DNA of 13,967 nt from Echinostoma caproni (GCA_900618425.1 UZAN01050614.1:6178-20144), one strand, 5' to 3'; shown: positions 1 through 9,991, counted from the stretch's first letter. The notes: a model not told the origin generated them from the letters alone. Numbers and translations: made by a program.

Positions 1-37
1 GAGCTAAACATTACACAATTCAACACCGGTCTATTAA

Positions 38-316
38 AATTATTTCTCGTACAAGCGCATTCCTTATTTGCACTTGCCTAACTTTATCGCCGATAAACAT
101 TTTATCTCTTGCGATATCTTCTTCAACAATATTTTATCAGACGCCACTCACCCATTACACACAGAACTTAAACACTACACATCCACTAGATGTCTTTATA
201 AACTGGTGTATGCTCGTACTACTGCCTATCGTTTGTCCGTCATCCCCTATCTTTCAGGATTTCTGGCTCAAAAGGCATCCGTTAGAGAAAATTTCTTGAA
301 TTTCCTATGCAAATGA
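38..316 (+). pseudogene. reverse transcriptase C-terminus, degraded
   Basis: The frame ending at the TGA at 314-316 carries a HPLH motif, then about 20 residues later an ARTTAYR stretch followed by IPYL. This spacing (D/N-HPLH, R-T-x-R, S-x-I/L-P-Y) is typical of the extreme C-terminus of Jockey/CR1-type reverse transcriptases, downstream of the polymerase thumb. The catalytic palm motifs are not in the window. The same frame has stops at 5-7 and 35-37, so the upstream coding sequence is broken or continues in another frame. The stop position just before the AT-rich 3' UTR agrees with a natural ORF end. It is a non-functional remnant; the family call is moderate because the diagnostic segment is short. 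Confidence 0.5.
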
Positions 317-461
317 TATTCATTTTTCAAATTTTTACTTCACATTTCTTTGAATTTACGATGCTGTTTTTTTATTTCTTCGTTGTGACTTTATAGGACA
401 ACGAGTGTTCCTGGAGTGCAAGAAACTAAGAAACCATTCATTAAGATGAATAAAGCGATTT

Positions 462-491
462 TTGACTTGACTTGACTTGAATTGAATTGAA
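462..491 (+). repeat. retrotransposon pentamer tail (TTGAC)3(TTGAA)3
   Basis: Six pentamers in a row, three TTGAC then three TTGAA, lie 7 bp after an AATAAA hexamer. Short 3' tandem repeats in place of poly(A) are characteristic of CR1-type elements, where they arise during target-primed reverse transcription. The tail marks the 3' junction of the element that starts before the window. Confidence 0.7.
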
Positions 492-1097
492 TAGAGCATC
501 ACAGAATTTAACGGAATGTTTTTCAATTGGGGAATTTATATTGGAACAATGGACGGAGGTTTCATACCTGACCGAAACCGAATTCTGTTTTGAAGGAACA
601 GTTGACACCCTTACAACTCTTTGTGTTCCAACAGGAGATATGTAAATATCACACTATCGGGGAGCTGAAGAGTTCACGATAATAGGGAAAACTTGGTCAA
701 TTATTAATGAGGCTGTTTTATCAAACAGAGACAACTTGTCACTCGTCATTGGATACTCTAAAGAACTGTTTGATTTTTGTGGTAAATCATCGATAATGCA
801 TATCTATAAAATCTAAACGAATTCGAATCTGGGAGTAAGATAATGTTATTTGAAACAGCTTACGGCCTGAGATATCGGGTCTGATTATCATCAGCGTAGT
901 GTTACACGCCAACGTACCAATTCTGCACCAATTCGACAATCACTTTCAATAAAATTATCAAACCTGACCAGACACCAATGGACAGCATGATACTCAACTT
1001 CTAAGCCAACTTGGAGCAAAACATATGCGCCGAGTATTTCTTTCCTAGCTGCAGACGACAGTGATAAAATTCCATGCAAAAAAGGAGGGGGTAAAAA

Positions 1098-1138
1098 TAT
1101 TATATGGATTATATATATATATATTATGGATTATATGG
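1098..1138. repeat. AT microsatellite with duplicated ATTATATGG-type motif
   Basis: A pure (AT)n run at about 1110-1125 is flanked on both sides by near-identical TATTATATGG / TATTATGGATTATATGG motifs, so the tract looks like a small tandem duplication with an expanded AT core. No coding or regulatory role is visible. Confidence 0.7.
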
Positions 1139-4100
1139 CGGTTGAAAAAAATACCTTTAGTAAATGAAAGAAACAAGAATGACTACATTTGGAACACGAA
1201 ATGATTTCCAATTAACACCCTGGAAGCAAAATCATACAATCCTTAGCTGAGATTTCGTGAATTTTATGTAGATTCCGTGAAATTATGGGAGGGAGAGAGA
1301 AATAGAAAGCTTGAAATTCTGCGAACTCCATTTCCTCTTGGATCCTAAGAGTCTTCAGGTAAGATCTAAACATTTGGCAGTCTTTTTATATATACCGTTT
1401 AGCTGGTAAATAATTTCATTGTCATCGTCGTTCAATGGGACAAAACGAAGCCCAGTTTGCTCACTATCACTCAATTTACAATTCATAGAAAGTAATTTCT
1501 AACGTGTAGGATGGAAAGAGAGTTCATTAGTGTGAATACAGGGTTGATGAAAGGGCACCGATGTGGCAAAAAAATCAATTTAATGTGTGTTCACATGGTT
1601 TCAAACATTTCGTTCTAACGAGAAACTGAAACCAGAACTTGCCACTGTCGTTCTGCTGTCATATCCTTCGGTGTTCCCAAACAACCGGTTACATGGTCAT
1701 TGCAACTTAATAAACTAGTTCATCGAATAAGCTTCGCTGTTATTTATAAGTCAAAATAACCTGTCACATCTCTGTCATCATTAACCCATTTGCAATTAAC
1801 CAACAATTACTTTTTGGATAGGTTAAAACATCCTAAGCTGATCATCCTTTATACCTCATCTTTAATCACATTTTTCAGTTTAGTCAGTGAAAAATACATT
1901 CAGGAAGCACTAGACACGAGTTTTGCTCATTAGTAGCTCGCAATCAACAACCTGCGCAGTGTTTGAAATGCAGTCTTCGCAAGTTCGTTACCTGTGTGTT
2001 ACCAATGTACCAACCAGTTTGCACTGTGCCTGACCAGCATTACCAATTCATAGCCGTTTACATGTCATCTTCATAAATAATCCGTCCGTTTGCTGGACTT
2101 TACTGCACAGGAAGCAAACATAGTTGACTATCTGGTAAATCTATTCAAAAGCTTTCTACATAACAGGATGTTTATGCTGGTTTGATCAGTTTGGCCAAAA
2201 TTACTGCTATTCATTCACAGATTACAAATCTGTTGGAGTTCTCCCGCATACCAGATAAAACCTCCACTCAATTTGTTTGAGAATCCTTCTTTGTTCTCTC
2301 GCCACAAGTCGGAATTATAGAATTCCATGTATTAACCTTCTCATATGAATATCTGAATGAGTCTGTTAGTAGTTTCAGTCAGATGTGAAATAATTCACAC
2401 GTTTGATTGTGCAGTCTGTTAGTCCGGTTGCAAAATTAATAGTGATTATATATGTCAAAATTTATTTTTGTATAATCTATGCATCCCTCATCTGTTAATA
2501 ATGCGCGATATGCAAACTCACTCGCGCCCGCCAATTGCTATTTTCCTCAGCATTTACAATAACGATGACTCACGTACCAGCAACAACTAAACCCAATCAT
2601 CTTATGGAAAGCTTTCCCCGATGCGAGCAAGTGAGTAGACAGACGAATAGTGTTTTGAGTTTGCCTCAGTAGTTTAACCGATATTGATGCATTTATATCA
2701 TACCGTTTTGTGGATACCTGGCACTTATCCAATCCTCTATTACATGTCTTTCATTTGCCTTTCCACTAACCTACAACGTGTTGTACTGACCTTTTCCCTG
2801 TCAAGAAAAACCAACATACTTTTTTACATTCAGAGGAAGCGCACTGTATTTTTGTCCTCAGCTTGTGCCTCAGTATAAAACTGTTCAGCTGGAGAGAAAT
2901 ACGAATTATTCATTCATTTTACACGGGAATGGAATGTGTTGAGCACCTTTTGTTACTTTATCTATCAACAGTTCGCGTGAATAATCTCAATCATTTTTTA
3001 ATCACGAATTAACCTCACTGTGATCAATTTCGATTGAAATGAATCACTAATTTCTTTGTGTTTGAGTTGGAAACAAAATTATGATTTCTTTATAAATAAT
3101 GATTTCGTGCATTGCAGCGATTATCATTTTCTTTTGGTTTTGTTGTTCAATAAATATATTGCAAATCAATTTCATACTAAATCAAATAGACTTTGGATGA
3201 ACCTCTGTCACGCACACAATTATATATCATCACTAAACCTTTATTTTTAAGTTCTTATTGTGGTTACCCGAATACCTGTTTTCAAATAATATGCTCGTAA
3301 TTTATCTTGGAATATTGTCTTGAACACAACAATATTTGTCATAGTCAAGTGAATTGTATCTTTGCGCTCTAACTGTGAGATCACTGGTTTATTCTACATT
3401 TTGTTCGACGGGCTGGCACTGGTGAAGAGAATCAACAAGATGAAAAAAATGTTCAACTTGACCAGCTGTTCAGTTCTTCGTGTTTTTGAGCTGAATCTGT
3501 GATGACGTCTATCATGTTACAAAATTGAATCCTTCATCAGTTACTTATTGTTATGTGTCAGGTTTGAAATTTCCTGACTCAATCGAAAAGCTGGAGTGTT
3601 CTGACATGCTCACAAAGTTTGTTTGTGCTCAGTCGTACCCAGAATAATCGAAACATGATGTTCATGTTATGTTTAAACGTCTACAGAATAAATCCGTATC
3701 AAATTTTTACCAGCATTTTATACTTGGTTTGTTTGTTTTACTCTGTTTGACTTAATTGCTTTTTTAAACTGGTCGATCATGATAGAAATATTGCAAGGAC
3801 AATTTGCATGATACGACTGCCAATAAATGTTATGCATGGCAGGATTAAAAGAATGGTATCGTCCTTAATCCAGATATTACTATTATTGACTCAAATTCGC
3901 TACTATGCAACATACGACTATACAACATCACCTCTGGACAAAGTGGATGGTTTTGTCGTTTTGAACAGAACTACTAATAGATTTCAATGAAACAATTTCC
4001 TTCCCTTGTAAACCAATCTTATTCAAGGTCAAATAAACACGTGGGGCTGATTCCGACTTATTATATCGATGGTTAATTTTAAACTTTGCTGTTGGTATTG

Positions 4101-4329
4101 GTTCTTGTCTATGCTAAATGGTTGCTCGTTTCAATTTTGAACTGTACTTCTTCCAACTATTGCGTGTACGATAACAGATTAATTTTATGTATCATTGTTT
4201 GAGAGCCAACAGTGTCGTCTTCGCCAACGCCATCATCAAGTAGATATTTGAGGTATTCTGTATTGTTTTGGTTCATCTCTTTTTCTCTGTGCAATACATC
4301 ATTTCAATGTAGGCACGGAATGAGCAGCT

Positions 4330-4350
4330 AGGGTGCACACCTTGCACCCT
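4330..4350. repeat. short perfect hairpin
   Basis: AGGGTGCA at 4330-4337 and TGCACCCT at 4343-4350 form a perfect 8-bp stem with a 5-nt loop (CACCT). The hairpin sits between two copies of TGAGCAG (4321-4327 and 4367-4373) in otherwise AT-rich DNA. Function unknown; it could be the relic of a small mobile element or chance. Confidence 0.5.
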
Positions 4351-4735
4351 CGTGGTTCGCACCAACTGAGCAGTACTGAGAATAATATTAGTCTGTTTTG
4401 ACTGGTCAACCTAAAAAAAGATTTAGAAAATACAAATAAAGCCAAGATTGATGAACACTGAGGTTACAATCAGTTTTATGTTTCCCGCTTTTCGAACTTC
4501 ACAACAAAAATGGAGTTCTTTTTTGTTTCATTGAGATGAATATTCGACTTTAACTCGCAGCTACTTGTAAGTAGTGGTGTGAGGTAAATGATATTGTTCA
4601 TGAATAACCAACATTCACGTTGCATTTTAAAGTACAAACCTTGGTTAAATTAACCAACACCACACACTTTGGAAGCAGTAGACTGATATTTCAAGCTTGT
4701 TAAAACTCATCAGCATTGTATTACCTGAATGCCGT

Positions 4736-4751
4736 CCGGAATTCGAACCCC
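4736..4751 (-). promoter_or_regulatory. tRNA-like B-box motif
   Basis: Read on the minus strand, this is GGGGTTCGAATTCCGG, containing GGTTCGAATTCC, close to the RNA polymerase III B-box consensus GGTTCGAnTCC. No convincing A box and no cloverleaf could be built in the 30-80 bp upstream on that strand, so it is not a tRNA gene. It may be the head of a tRNA-derived SINE or a chance match. Confidence 0.25.
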
Positions 4752-4773
4752 ATACTCTTTGCGTGGAATTTGT

Positions 4774-4813
4774 GTTCATTCGCTGTCAGACAGAGTTTTA
4801 TTCTCGAATGAAC
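4774..4813. repeat. 9-bp inverted repeat with nested palindrome
   Basis: GTTCATTCG (4774-4782) pairs perfectly with CGAATGAAC (4805-4813) across a 22-nt loop, and the loop begins with the odd palindrome CTGTCAGACAG (4783-4793). It lies about 25 bp from the B-box-like motif, on the upstream side when read on the minus strand, so the two could belong to one small non-coding element. Confidence 0.5.
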
Positions 4814-5414
4814 TAGTAGATGACTACCATGCTCTGCTCTCGAGTTAATGTTTAATCCAATAAACTGTTAATTGTGTCCGAAGTTCAATTCCGTAGGATG
4901 TTTAGCCCAGATCTATTCGAATGTTTTCAGATTACTTCTGTATCTCTTATCATACAATCGCTAACCTCGCCTGGGGGTCGAATTATTCAATGCTTCTTTG
5001 AAATACGACATATCACTTTTGAACCTGGATGGTAACTTTACCAGTAAGTTAACAAATACCCAAGTAAACCGTAGTACACAGTGGCATTACCTTGAACCAA
5101 AATTCGGTATGTATTCTGTAGTTCACGTGGCTATCAGCCCTATCAATCGACGAATCCTCTCCTTCGTGGACAAAATATCAAGATGACACACGTAGTGACT
5201 ATAAGAAGCTTTCCTTTTCCATAGCTTTATATACATATGCTTCAGTGTCTAAGGCTGTGATGCTCTAAGATGTTATGGATAAAAAGCCACCATAATTTGC
5301 AACAGATCACTTTGACAATCTATTTTATTGTCTACAATTGATGTGTTTAGTTTTTCCGTCTTCACCATCTGTTCGTTGTTGATGATGCGCCTAATGTCAT
5401 TGTTTTTTTGTTGA

Positions 5415-5429
5415 TGCTGCTGCTGCTGC
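5415..5429. repeat. (TGC)5 trinucleotide run
   Basis: Five perfect TGC units. On the minus strand this gives a CAG run that would read as polyglutamine inside a short open frame (5273-5461), but that frame has no other protein-like character. Confidence 0.7.
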
Positions 5430-5756
5430 CGCTCACTTTGTATTGGAGCGAAGTGAGTCAATCAGTCAACTAGGTAACTAACCCTGAAGTTTGGTTGGTG
5501 TGTTCCTTTTTTATTCTGTGTAGCATCTCAAAATCATTTTGCCTTACTTCTAGACCTCCAAATCCCTTTGGAGTTTTTGGAACATATTTGATTGGAAAAA
5601 GTTAATCTGCAACTTGATAACCTGAGCAGTCACTCTTCTAGTGGGTCTTGTGAATGAATAGGTGAAACTAAACTTGTAAACTTCACAGTTTTGTAATTTT
5701 TTGTTCATTCTGTTACAACATTTCTAAATAAGGCCCTACTTGCTTATGCAAGATAT

Positions 5757-5935
5757 GTATATCCCCAACCTGGGGGACCAGGAGACTGGACTTCGTCTGA
5801 CCTCTACCCATTGACCTTCCAGGCATGACTAAATCTTTGGCTCGGTAAAAGCCATCCTGTGTAGCTCGTTGGGTCATAGAGGTGCACAAGCCATCTCACC
5901 ACGTCAAGGTGCAGTCTTGTCGTGATGGATAAAGA
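5757..5935. repeat. probable interspersed-repeat fragment, unclassified
   Basis: This block is clearly more GC-balanced than its neighbours and begins with CCCCAACCTGGGG, a small hairpin. It ends in a GA-rich stretch (GATAAAGAGAGAGAAAG). No continuous reading frame or catalytic motif is visible on either strand. The abrupt change in base composition at both sides suggests a fragment of a dispersed repeat, possibly the UTR of a retrotransposon. Its orientation and family are unknown to me. Confidence 0.35.
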
Positions 5936-6905
5936 GAGAGAAAGAATTTGATCCGTATATCAACCACATGAACAACTGAATGCTCATAATTGTTTGCCGG
6001 TTCTTACTGGAAGTTTCATATTCAGTTTTGCCTAAAAATATCATTGCTATGTGAACTATTACATGCTTCGACCGGGGTGTGCAGCAGAATGTCTTCCTTA
6101 AACGGTTGTTGAAAACAAGCAAATTTGGGGTCCAGTCGAGACCTGAGCTTAAACCTGTCGATAGATAGGAGGATCTTCATCGTGGGGCTAACAGAAGAAA
6201 ACCTCCGAGGGAGGAAATATACAAACACAATGAACCAAAACGTCCCCTTTACCATTAACGCGACTTTCACGCAAACGCCATGATAAATGGCAGATGACGC
6301 CCTGACGGCCCGCTTATTTGTTCCTGAAAATCGAACCTATCGTTTAATCAGTTCAATGAAAGAAAGTGTGAAAAACAAAGAAAGAAAACTGATATAACGA
6401 TGAATAACAATAACAGGGGTGATTTTTACATAAGGTACATAACTTTGAAAATACTATTTCTTTCACTTTAAACTTGTTCCAAGCTTTTTTGAACATCGAG
6501 CACAGGTTGAGCCTTCGAAATTTAAATTATTGCGATAAACTGTCAAAAGCACATTATTAAAAGCAAGTTACCTTTTTGATTCATATATCCTACCGTTTTA
6601 CCACCAGTAATTTCTCAAAAAGACATTCCTCCACAATAAACAATGAAGCAATTGCTACATGCAGTTTTACATCCATAATTTCTGAGTTTCATTTATTGCC
6701 ATTTTTCCTACAGCAAAGTATGACCAACTATTGTCGTAGTGATATATCACCGCATAACTGAGAACTCCCAGGTTCCTGCACAGTGACGTATTAACCCTGC
6801 TGTGACACTCCTGCTTTCCTTCACGTTCTTATTTTGCTGCACGTTGTCTCGCGTTTCTTCCACACAAACACACACTTCCAACTTGCGACTTCAGTGTATT
6901 TGTAA
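5936..6905. other. intergenic DNA, nothing recognised
   Basis: Two overlapping minus-strand open frames (5904-6122 and 6022-6270) show no family motif. The second begins with a hydrophobic stretch that could mimic a signal peptide but has no supporting context. Otherwise AT-rich and featureless. Confidence 0.5.
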
Positions 6906-7241
6906 TGTCTTACTCTTCTATCGACTTTTCTATAACATTATTGTACAACTTGTTTTAATACGAACAATTAATTACAGCATGATACAAAACTCTGTTCGTG
7001 ACTACGCACGTGTTCTCCTAGTGTTACTGAAGCATAACGCGTTCATCATCAATTATCGGCAAGCAGTCGGTTAACTGCCGTAGCAATCCTTTTCAGCTCC
7101 ACCACGAATTATCAATCGGAGTCGCACTTCCGAGGAACAGTATCTATCAACCAACCGGACAATCTTCCTTTGAGTCCGTTCCATGTACTTTTCATGTCCT
7201 TATTATTCATGTAGTAGTAGTATCTTTTAGTATCTTTTCCA
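6906..7241 (+). repeat. left arm of a ~326-bp inverted repeat (LTR-like TG...CA ends)
   Basis: Positions 6906-7228 are the reverse complement of 8522-8844 with no mismatch that I can find when reading the two side by side. Homology resumes after a 10-bp insertion and stops at 7241. In this orientation the unit starts TGTCTTAC and ends TTTTCCA, so it has the TG...CA termini of a solo LTR. However, I see no matching target-site duplication, primer-binding site or polypurine tract beside it. It contains a 55-codon open frame shared with the other arm, which looks incidental. The near-identity of the arms points to recent duplication, gene conversion or an assembly artefact. Confidence 0.85.
7219..7238 (+). 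repeat. 10-bp tandem duplication unique to the left arm
   Basis: AGTATCTTTT is present twice in tandem here and once at the equivalent place in the right arm. It is the only difference I can see between the arms inside their shared boundaries, so it postdates their duplication or was lost from one copy. Confidence 0.8.
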
Positions 7242-7587
7242 GTACACTTGATCTTGACTAAATACGGTGTCAATGGAATAGGGTAGACGTCACATATTTG
7301 CAACCGGGGGAACCCAGTTTAAATTAGCTGGAAAATAGTACCTTGAAGAAGTGTGAATCTAGATGGAGCTCATGAACGCAATGTACCAGAACTGGCTGAT
7401 AATATTGCTCATGCTGAACGACTGCGACGCCGGGGTAGGCCACGTTAGTGAGAAATGAGAGTAGAAAGCACTGAAGCATAAGAAAGAAGCGTGATAGCTA
7501 GATAGAAAGAGTTCATGCTCACAAAATAGTTCATGCATAATTGAATGCCAAAAGTGTGCATACCCTCTGAAGGAACACTAGACACCA

Positions 7588-7625
7588 TGTATATATATAT
7601 ATATCCATATATATGTATCTATATC
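7588..7625. repeat. TA/ATATGT microsatellite
   Basis: A (TA)7-8 run at about 7590-7604 followed by CCATATATATGTATCTATAT. Simple-sequence tract in the loop of the inverted repeat. Confidence 0.75.
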
Positions 7626-7640
7626 CTGTCCTTCGAAAAT

Positions 7641-7653
7641 TGAACTGAACTTT
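7641..7653 (+). repeat. possible orphan CR1-type 3' tail (TGAAC)2TTT
   Basis: TGAACTGAACTTT is identical to the tail of the plus-strand CR1-like copy at 11178-11190, and a CCTGTC stretch about 15 bp upstream resembles the TCCTGTG that precedes that tail. No CR1 coding sequence is recognisable upstream. It could be a very short 5'-truncated insertion or coincidence. Confidence 0.25.
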
Positions 7654-8518
7654 GGTGTTCGTTAGAAATATTAGAGCATGTCCTTGAAGATTAATAAATG
7701 AAATGGGATATTGGATCAGTGTGTCCGGCAATCCAGGTCCGTGCTGATTGGGTTTGCTGATCCCCGGTACGGAGAGCGCCTTTTAAGCTGACTCCCTAAG
7801 TGTGATTCTAGCCAGTGGGGTAGCAATTCAAATAACTGCAAATAACATTCCGGTTTTTGAAAAGACTGAGTGAATGACAATATGTAAATCACCGGGTTTC
7901 AAGAAATCCCTCCTTCGCTCTCCACGACTGCAACTGCGGAAAATTGCAGTTAGGCCGGCTGCTGTTAGAATTCCGATCGCATCAGTCTCTCTGAGTAAGT
8001 TCCTTTGTGGGAGCCCAGGAAATGAGGCTAATAATTATTTTGATAATAATACCATAGCTGGAATATTTCTGGGGACACGCACTGAAGCTGAAGAAGAAAG
8101 GACCCATCATAGGGATCCCTAGCCATTTAATGTAGTTCGGGTCGTGGAATGAAATGTCATGGTCCGGGGGATTAAGGAGTCCACCAGAGCAAGAAATGGA
8201 CAAAGTGGCATCTGGTCGTTAAGTCCTGAACGGAACTGAAAGTTGCGACCGAGAATGGTCAGAGTCGGACTTGGTACTAAAATATTTCATCACCAGAATG
8301 TGAATTGGACACGTGAATAGAGATTGTTAGAAAACCACCTGCGCTCTCCATTTACTCCAATAGTAGCGAAACCTCAAACAATAAAGTGGACCCGCGACAC
8401 TCCCCACGTGTCACAACAAATGTACGATACGACTGGGCGATCGCAGCATATACAAATACAAAAGAAGGCAGAATGAAGAACCTGAGCAAAATACTGTATT
8501 TGAAGGTAAAATATATAG

Positions 8519-8844
8519 TGGAAAAGATACTACTACTACATGAATAATAAGGACATGAAAAGTACATGGAACGGACTCAAAGGAAGATTGTCCGGTTGGT
8601 TGATAGATACTGTTCCTCGGAAGTGCGACTCCGATTGATAATTCGTGGTGGAGCTGAAAAGGATTGCTACGGCAGTTAACCGACTGCTTGCCGATAATTG
8701 ATGATGAACGCGTTATGCTTCAGTAACACTAGGAGAACACGTGCGTAGTCACGAACAGAGTTTTGTATCATGCTGTAATTAATTGTTCGTATTAAAACAA
8801 GTTGTACAATAATGTTATAGAAAAGTCGATAGAAGAGTAAGACA
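8519..8844 (-). repeat. right arm of the inverted repeat
   Basis: This is the reverse complement of the left arm minus its extra 10-bp unit. On the minus strand it starts TGTCTTAC at 8844 and ends TTTTCCA at 8519. Flanking bases beyond both ends are unrelated to the flanks of the left arm, so the homology boundaries are sharp. Together the arms could pair into a hairpin stem of about 326 bp. Confidence 0.85.
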
Positions 8845-9858
8845 CTCCAGAAGAACAAACCTCACATTCCTAATTTCACCCCAAGGATACATTGATCGCT
8901 TCCATCCGCAGGCTCCTATGTGAAAAGCTCCCCCTCCCCTCTTAGTTCACTGAAAAATTTGGTACACAGTAGACGCGGCTTGGCGAATCTCCATCTAGTC
9001 TCCTGGATAATATGCTGCATCATAGCTTTCCTATGTGGAACACGAAGTAGACGTCCCTCGGATGATCCAACTGTGTCTAATTTGGCAGTTTATTCGATAC
9101 CAGGGCGTTGAAGTCCTCATCAGTAACACTACTGACTTGCGCTCCTTTCGGTTGACTTCACTACACTCTCGTGCTGATCGTCACATTTTATTTTATTTTA
9201 TGGTGTTTGATTTATCAATATCTTGATGCAAAACATACATATTATCTTTACTGTACTGTAGCGTTCTGGACAACTCGCCACTCGGTTTGACTGTAGACCG
9301 TATTCATATTTCACTGGACCAGTTGGTTCATGATTTCTGCATCTTTTTATCTCTTTCACATTGTCCTTCCACCCTCTCCACGAAAAACTTACTGTTTGTC
9401 GAGGGGCTCCAGCCAGTACCGGTACCCAGCCGTTGTTTGGTTATCTGGTTTAGCCTCTATACCAATGATTATTAATATAAATTNTGGCATTCTAACTAAC
9501 CTGCTTGGGTTATGCGAGTTTCGCTGACAATGTCAATGACCAACGAGGATGGTTATCGCGTCATTTGTTGGAGATGCGCGAAGCCCTCTAGAACGAGGTT
9601 TATGTCCTAACCAAAGTTCAGAAAAACCAGTGCCTTGACTGTTTCTCGTGGATTCACCATAGAGAATGCGACAATTCCTAACCGCACTGTTTTTCTATGA
9701 TAGTGCTACCAAGCGATCAATCGCTTTCATTGGTTTTTAGTTGTTTGTGTAGAAGAGNGCCTTTGGCAAGACTGCTAGATGATTTGGTTTGTGGCACGTA
9801 AAGCACTCTTGAACTCTGGAAATAATGTGGAAAGATATGGATGTTGGATGTTGTTGTT
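8845..9858. other. intergenic DNA with weak relic frames
   Basis: No recognisable gene. Short overlapping frames near 8920-9226 and 9287-9527 lack family motifs. A plus-strand frame at 9496-9681, listed separately, is the only stretch with protein-like composition. Ambiguous bases occur at 9484 and 9758. Confidence 0.5.
9496..9681 (+). pseudogene. possible relic reading frame, unknown family
   Basis: This frame is opened by a TAA at 9493-9495 and closed by a TAA at 9679-9681, and is broken only by a TAG at 9589-9591. It gives a mixed-composition peptide containing QRGWLSRHLLEMREAL before the TAG and QCLDCFSWIHHREC after it. The composition is less AT-biased than random frames nearby, and the closely spaced C, C, H, H, C residues are suggestive, but I recognise no family. 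It could equally be chance. Confidence 0.15.
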
Positions 9859-9916
9859 GATTGGCCGTATGCGTCTCTTCAATCCTATTGGTCAGTTGTG
9901 ACCATTTACCGTAATT
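9859..9916 (+). repeat. 58-bp repeat, left copy
   Basis: It matches the reverse complement of 11328-11385 with about four differences. It contains ATTGGCC and CCTATTGGTCAG, giving two CCAAT/ATTGG-type boxes. It lies 136 bp beyond the end of the PLE reading frame at 10052. Confidence 0.75.
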
Positions 9917-9991
9917 TGACTGACCGCGTTGTTGTAATGATGACGCCTCCTCTTTCCTCATTGGTCGGTTGGCCTTCTTGGACCAACTGGA

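Larger units (their letters stand above)
1..491 (+). mobile_element. 3' end of a non-LTR (CR1/Jockey-superfamily) retrotransposon
   Basis: This unit consists of a decayed C-terminal reverse-transcriptase (RT) reading frame, about 145 bp of AT-rich 3' UTR, an AATAAA signal at 449-454 and a pentamer-repeat tail ending at 491. That order is the normal 3' architecture of a non-LTR retrotransposon inserted in plus orientation. The 5' part lies outside the window. The tail gives a clear 3' boundary, and the following DNA at 492 onward has different character. Assignment to the CR1/Jockey superfamily is from the C-terminal signature and the tail type; the exact family cannot be named without a repeat library. 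Confidence 0.6.
492..5756. other. AT-rich intergenic DNA without recognisable genes
   Basis: Open frames here are short (at most about 65 codons), AT-driven and show no family signature on either strand. Several frames near 2547-2732, 2684-2878, 3056-3250 and 4998-5186 encode low-complexity, aromatic-rich peptides typical of random AT-rich DNA. No tRNA, rRNA or TE protein was recognised. Local structures are listed separately: AT repeats near 1110, hairpins at 4330-4350 and 4774-4813, and a TGC run at 5415-5429. Unrecognised short exons of a host gene cannot be excluded by eye. Confidence 0.6.
7242..8518. other. 1.28-kb loop between inverted-repeat arms
   Basis: No protein family was recognised on either strand. 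The loop holds a TA microsatellite (7588-7625), a short TGAAC-type tail motif (7641-7650) and several GC-balanced patches (about 7340-7440, 7730-7850, 7880-8000, 8140-8460) that look like layered repeat fragments. Open frames at 7874-8122 and 7982-8203 overlap on opposite strands and lack motifs. If the arms form one element, this would be its internal region, but it has no transposase, integrase or RT signature. Confidence 0.45.

Noticed and set aside
6022..6270. Minus-strand ORF with a hydrophobic start resembling a signal peptide.
   Set aside because: No family motif, overlapped by another open frame, and no promoter or splice context.
6906..8844. The inverted arms as the two LTRs of a single LTR retrotransposon.
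   Set aside because: LTRs of one element are direct repeats; these are inverted, and the loop has no gag, RT or integrase sequence.
8676..8858. A 55-residue peptide frame present in both inverted-repeat arms looked like a conserved small protein.
   Set aside because: It is conserved only because the DNA arms are identical. It starts outside one arm, has no motif, and other frames are conserved equally.
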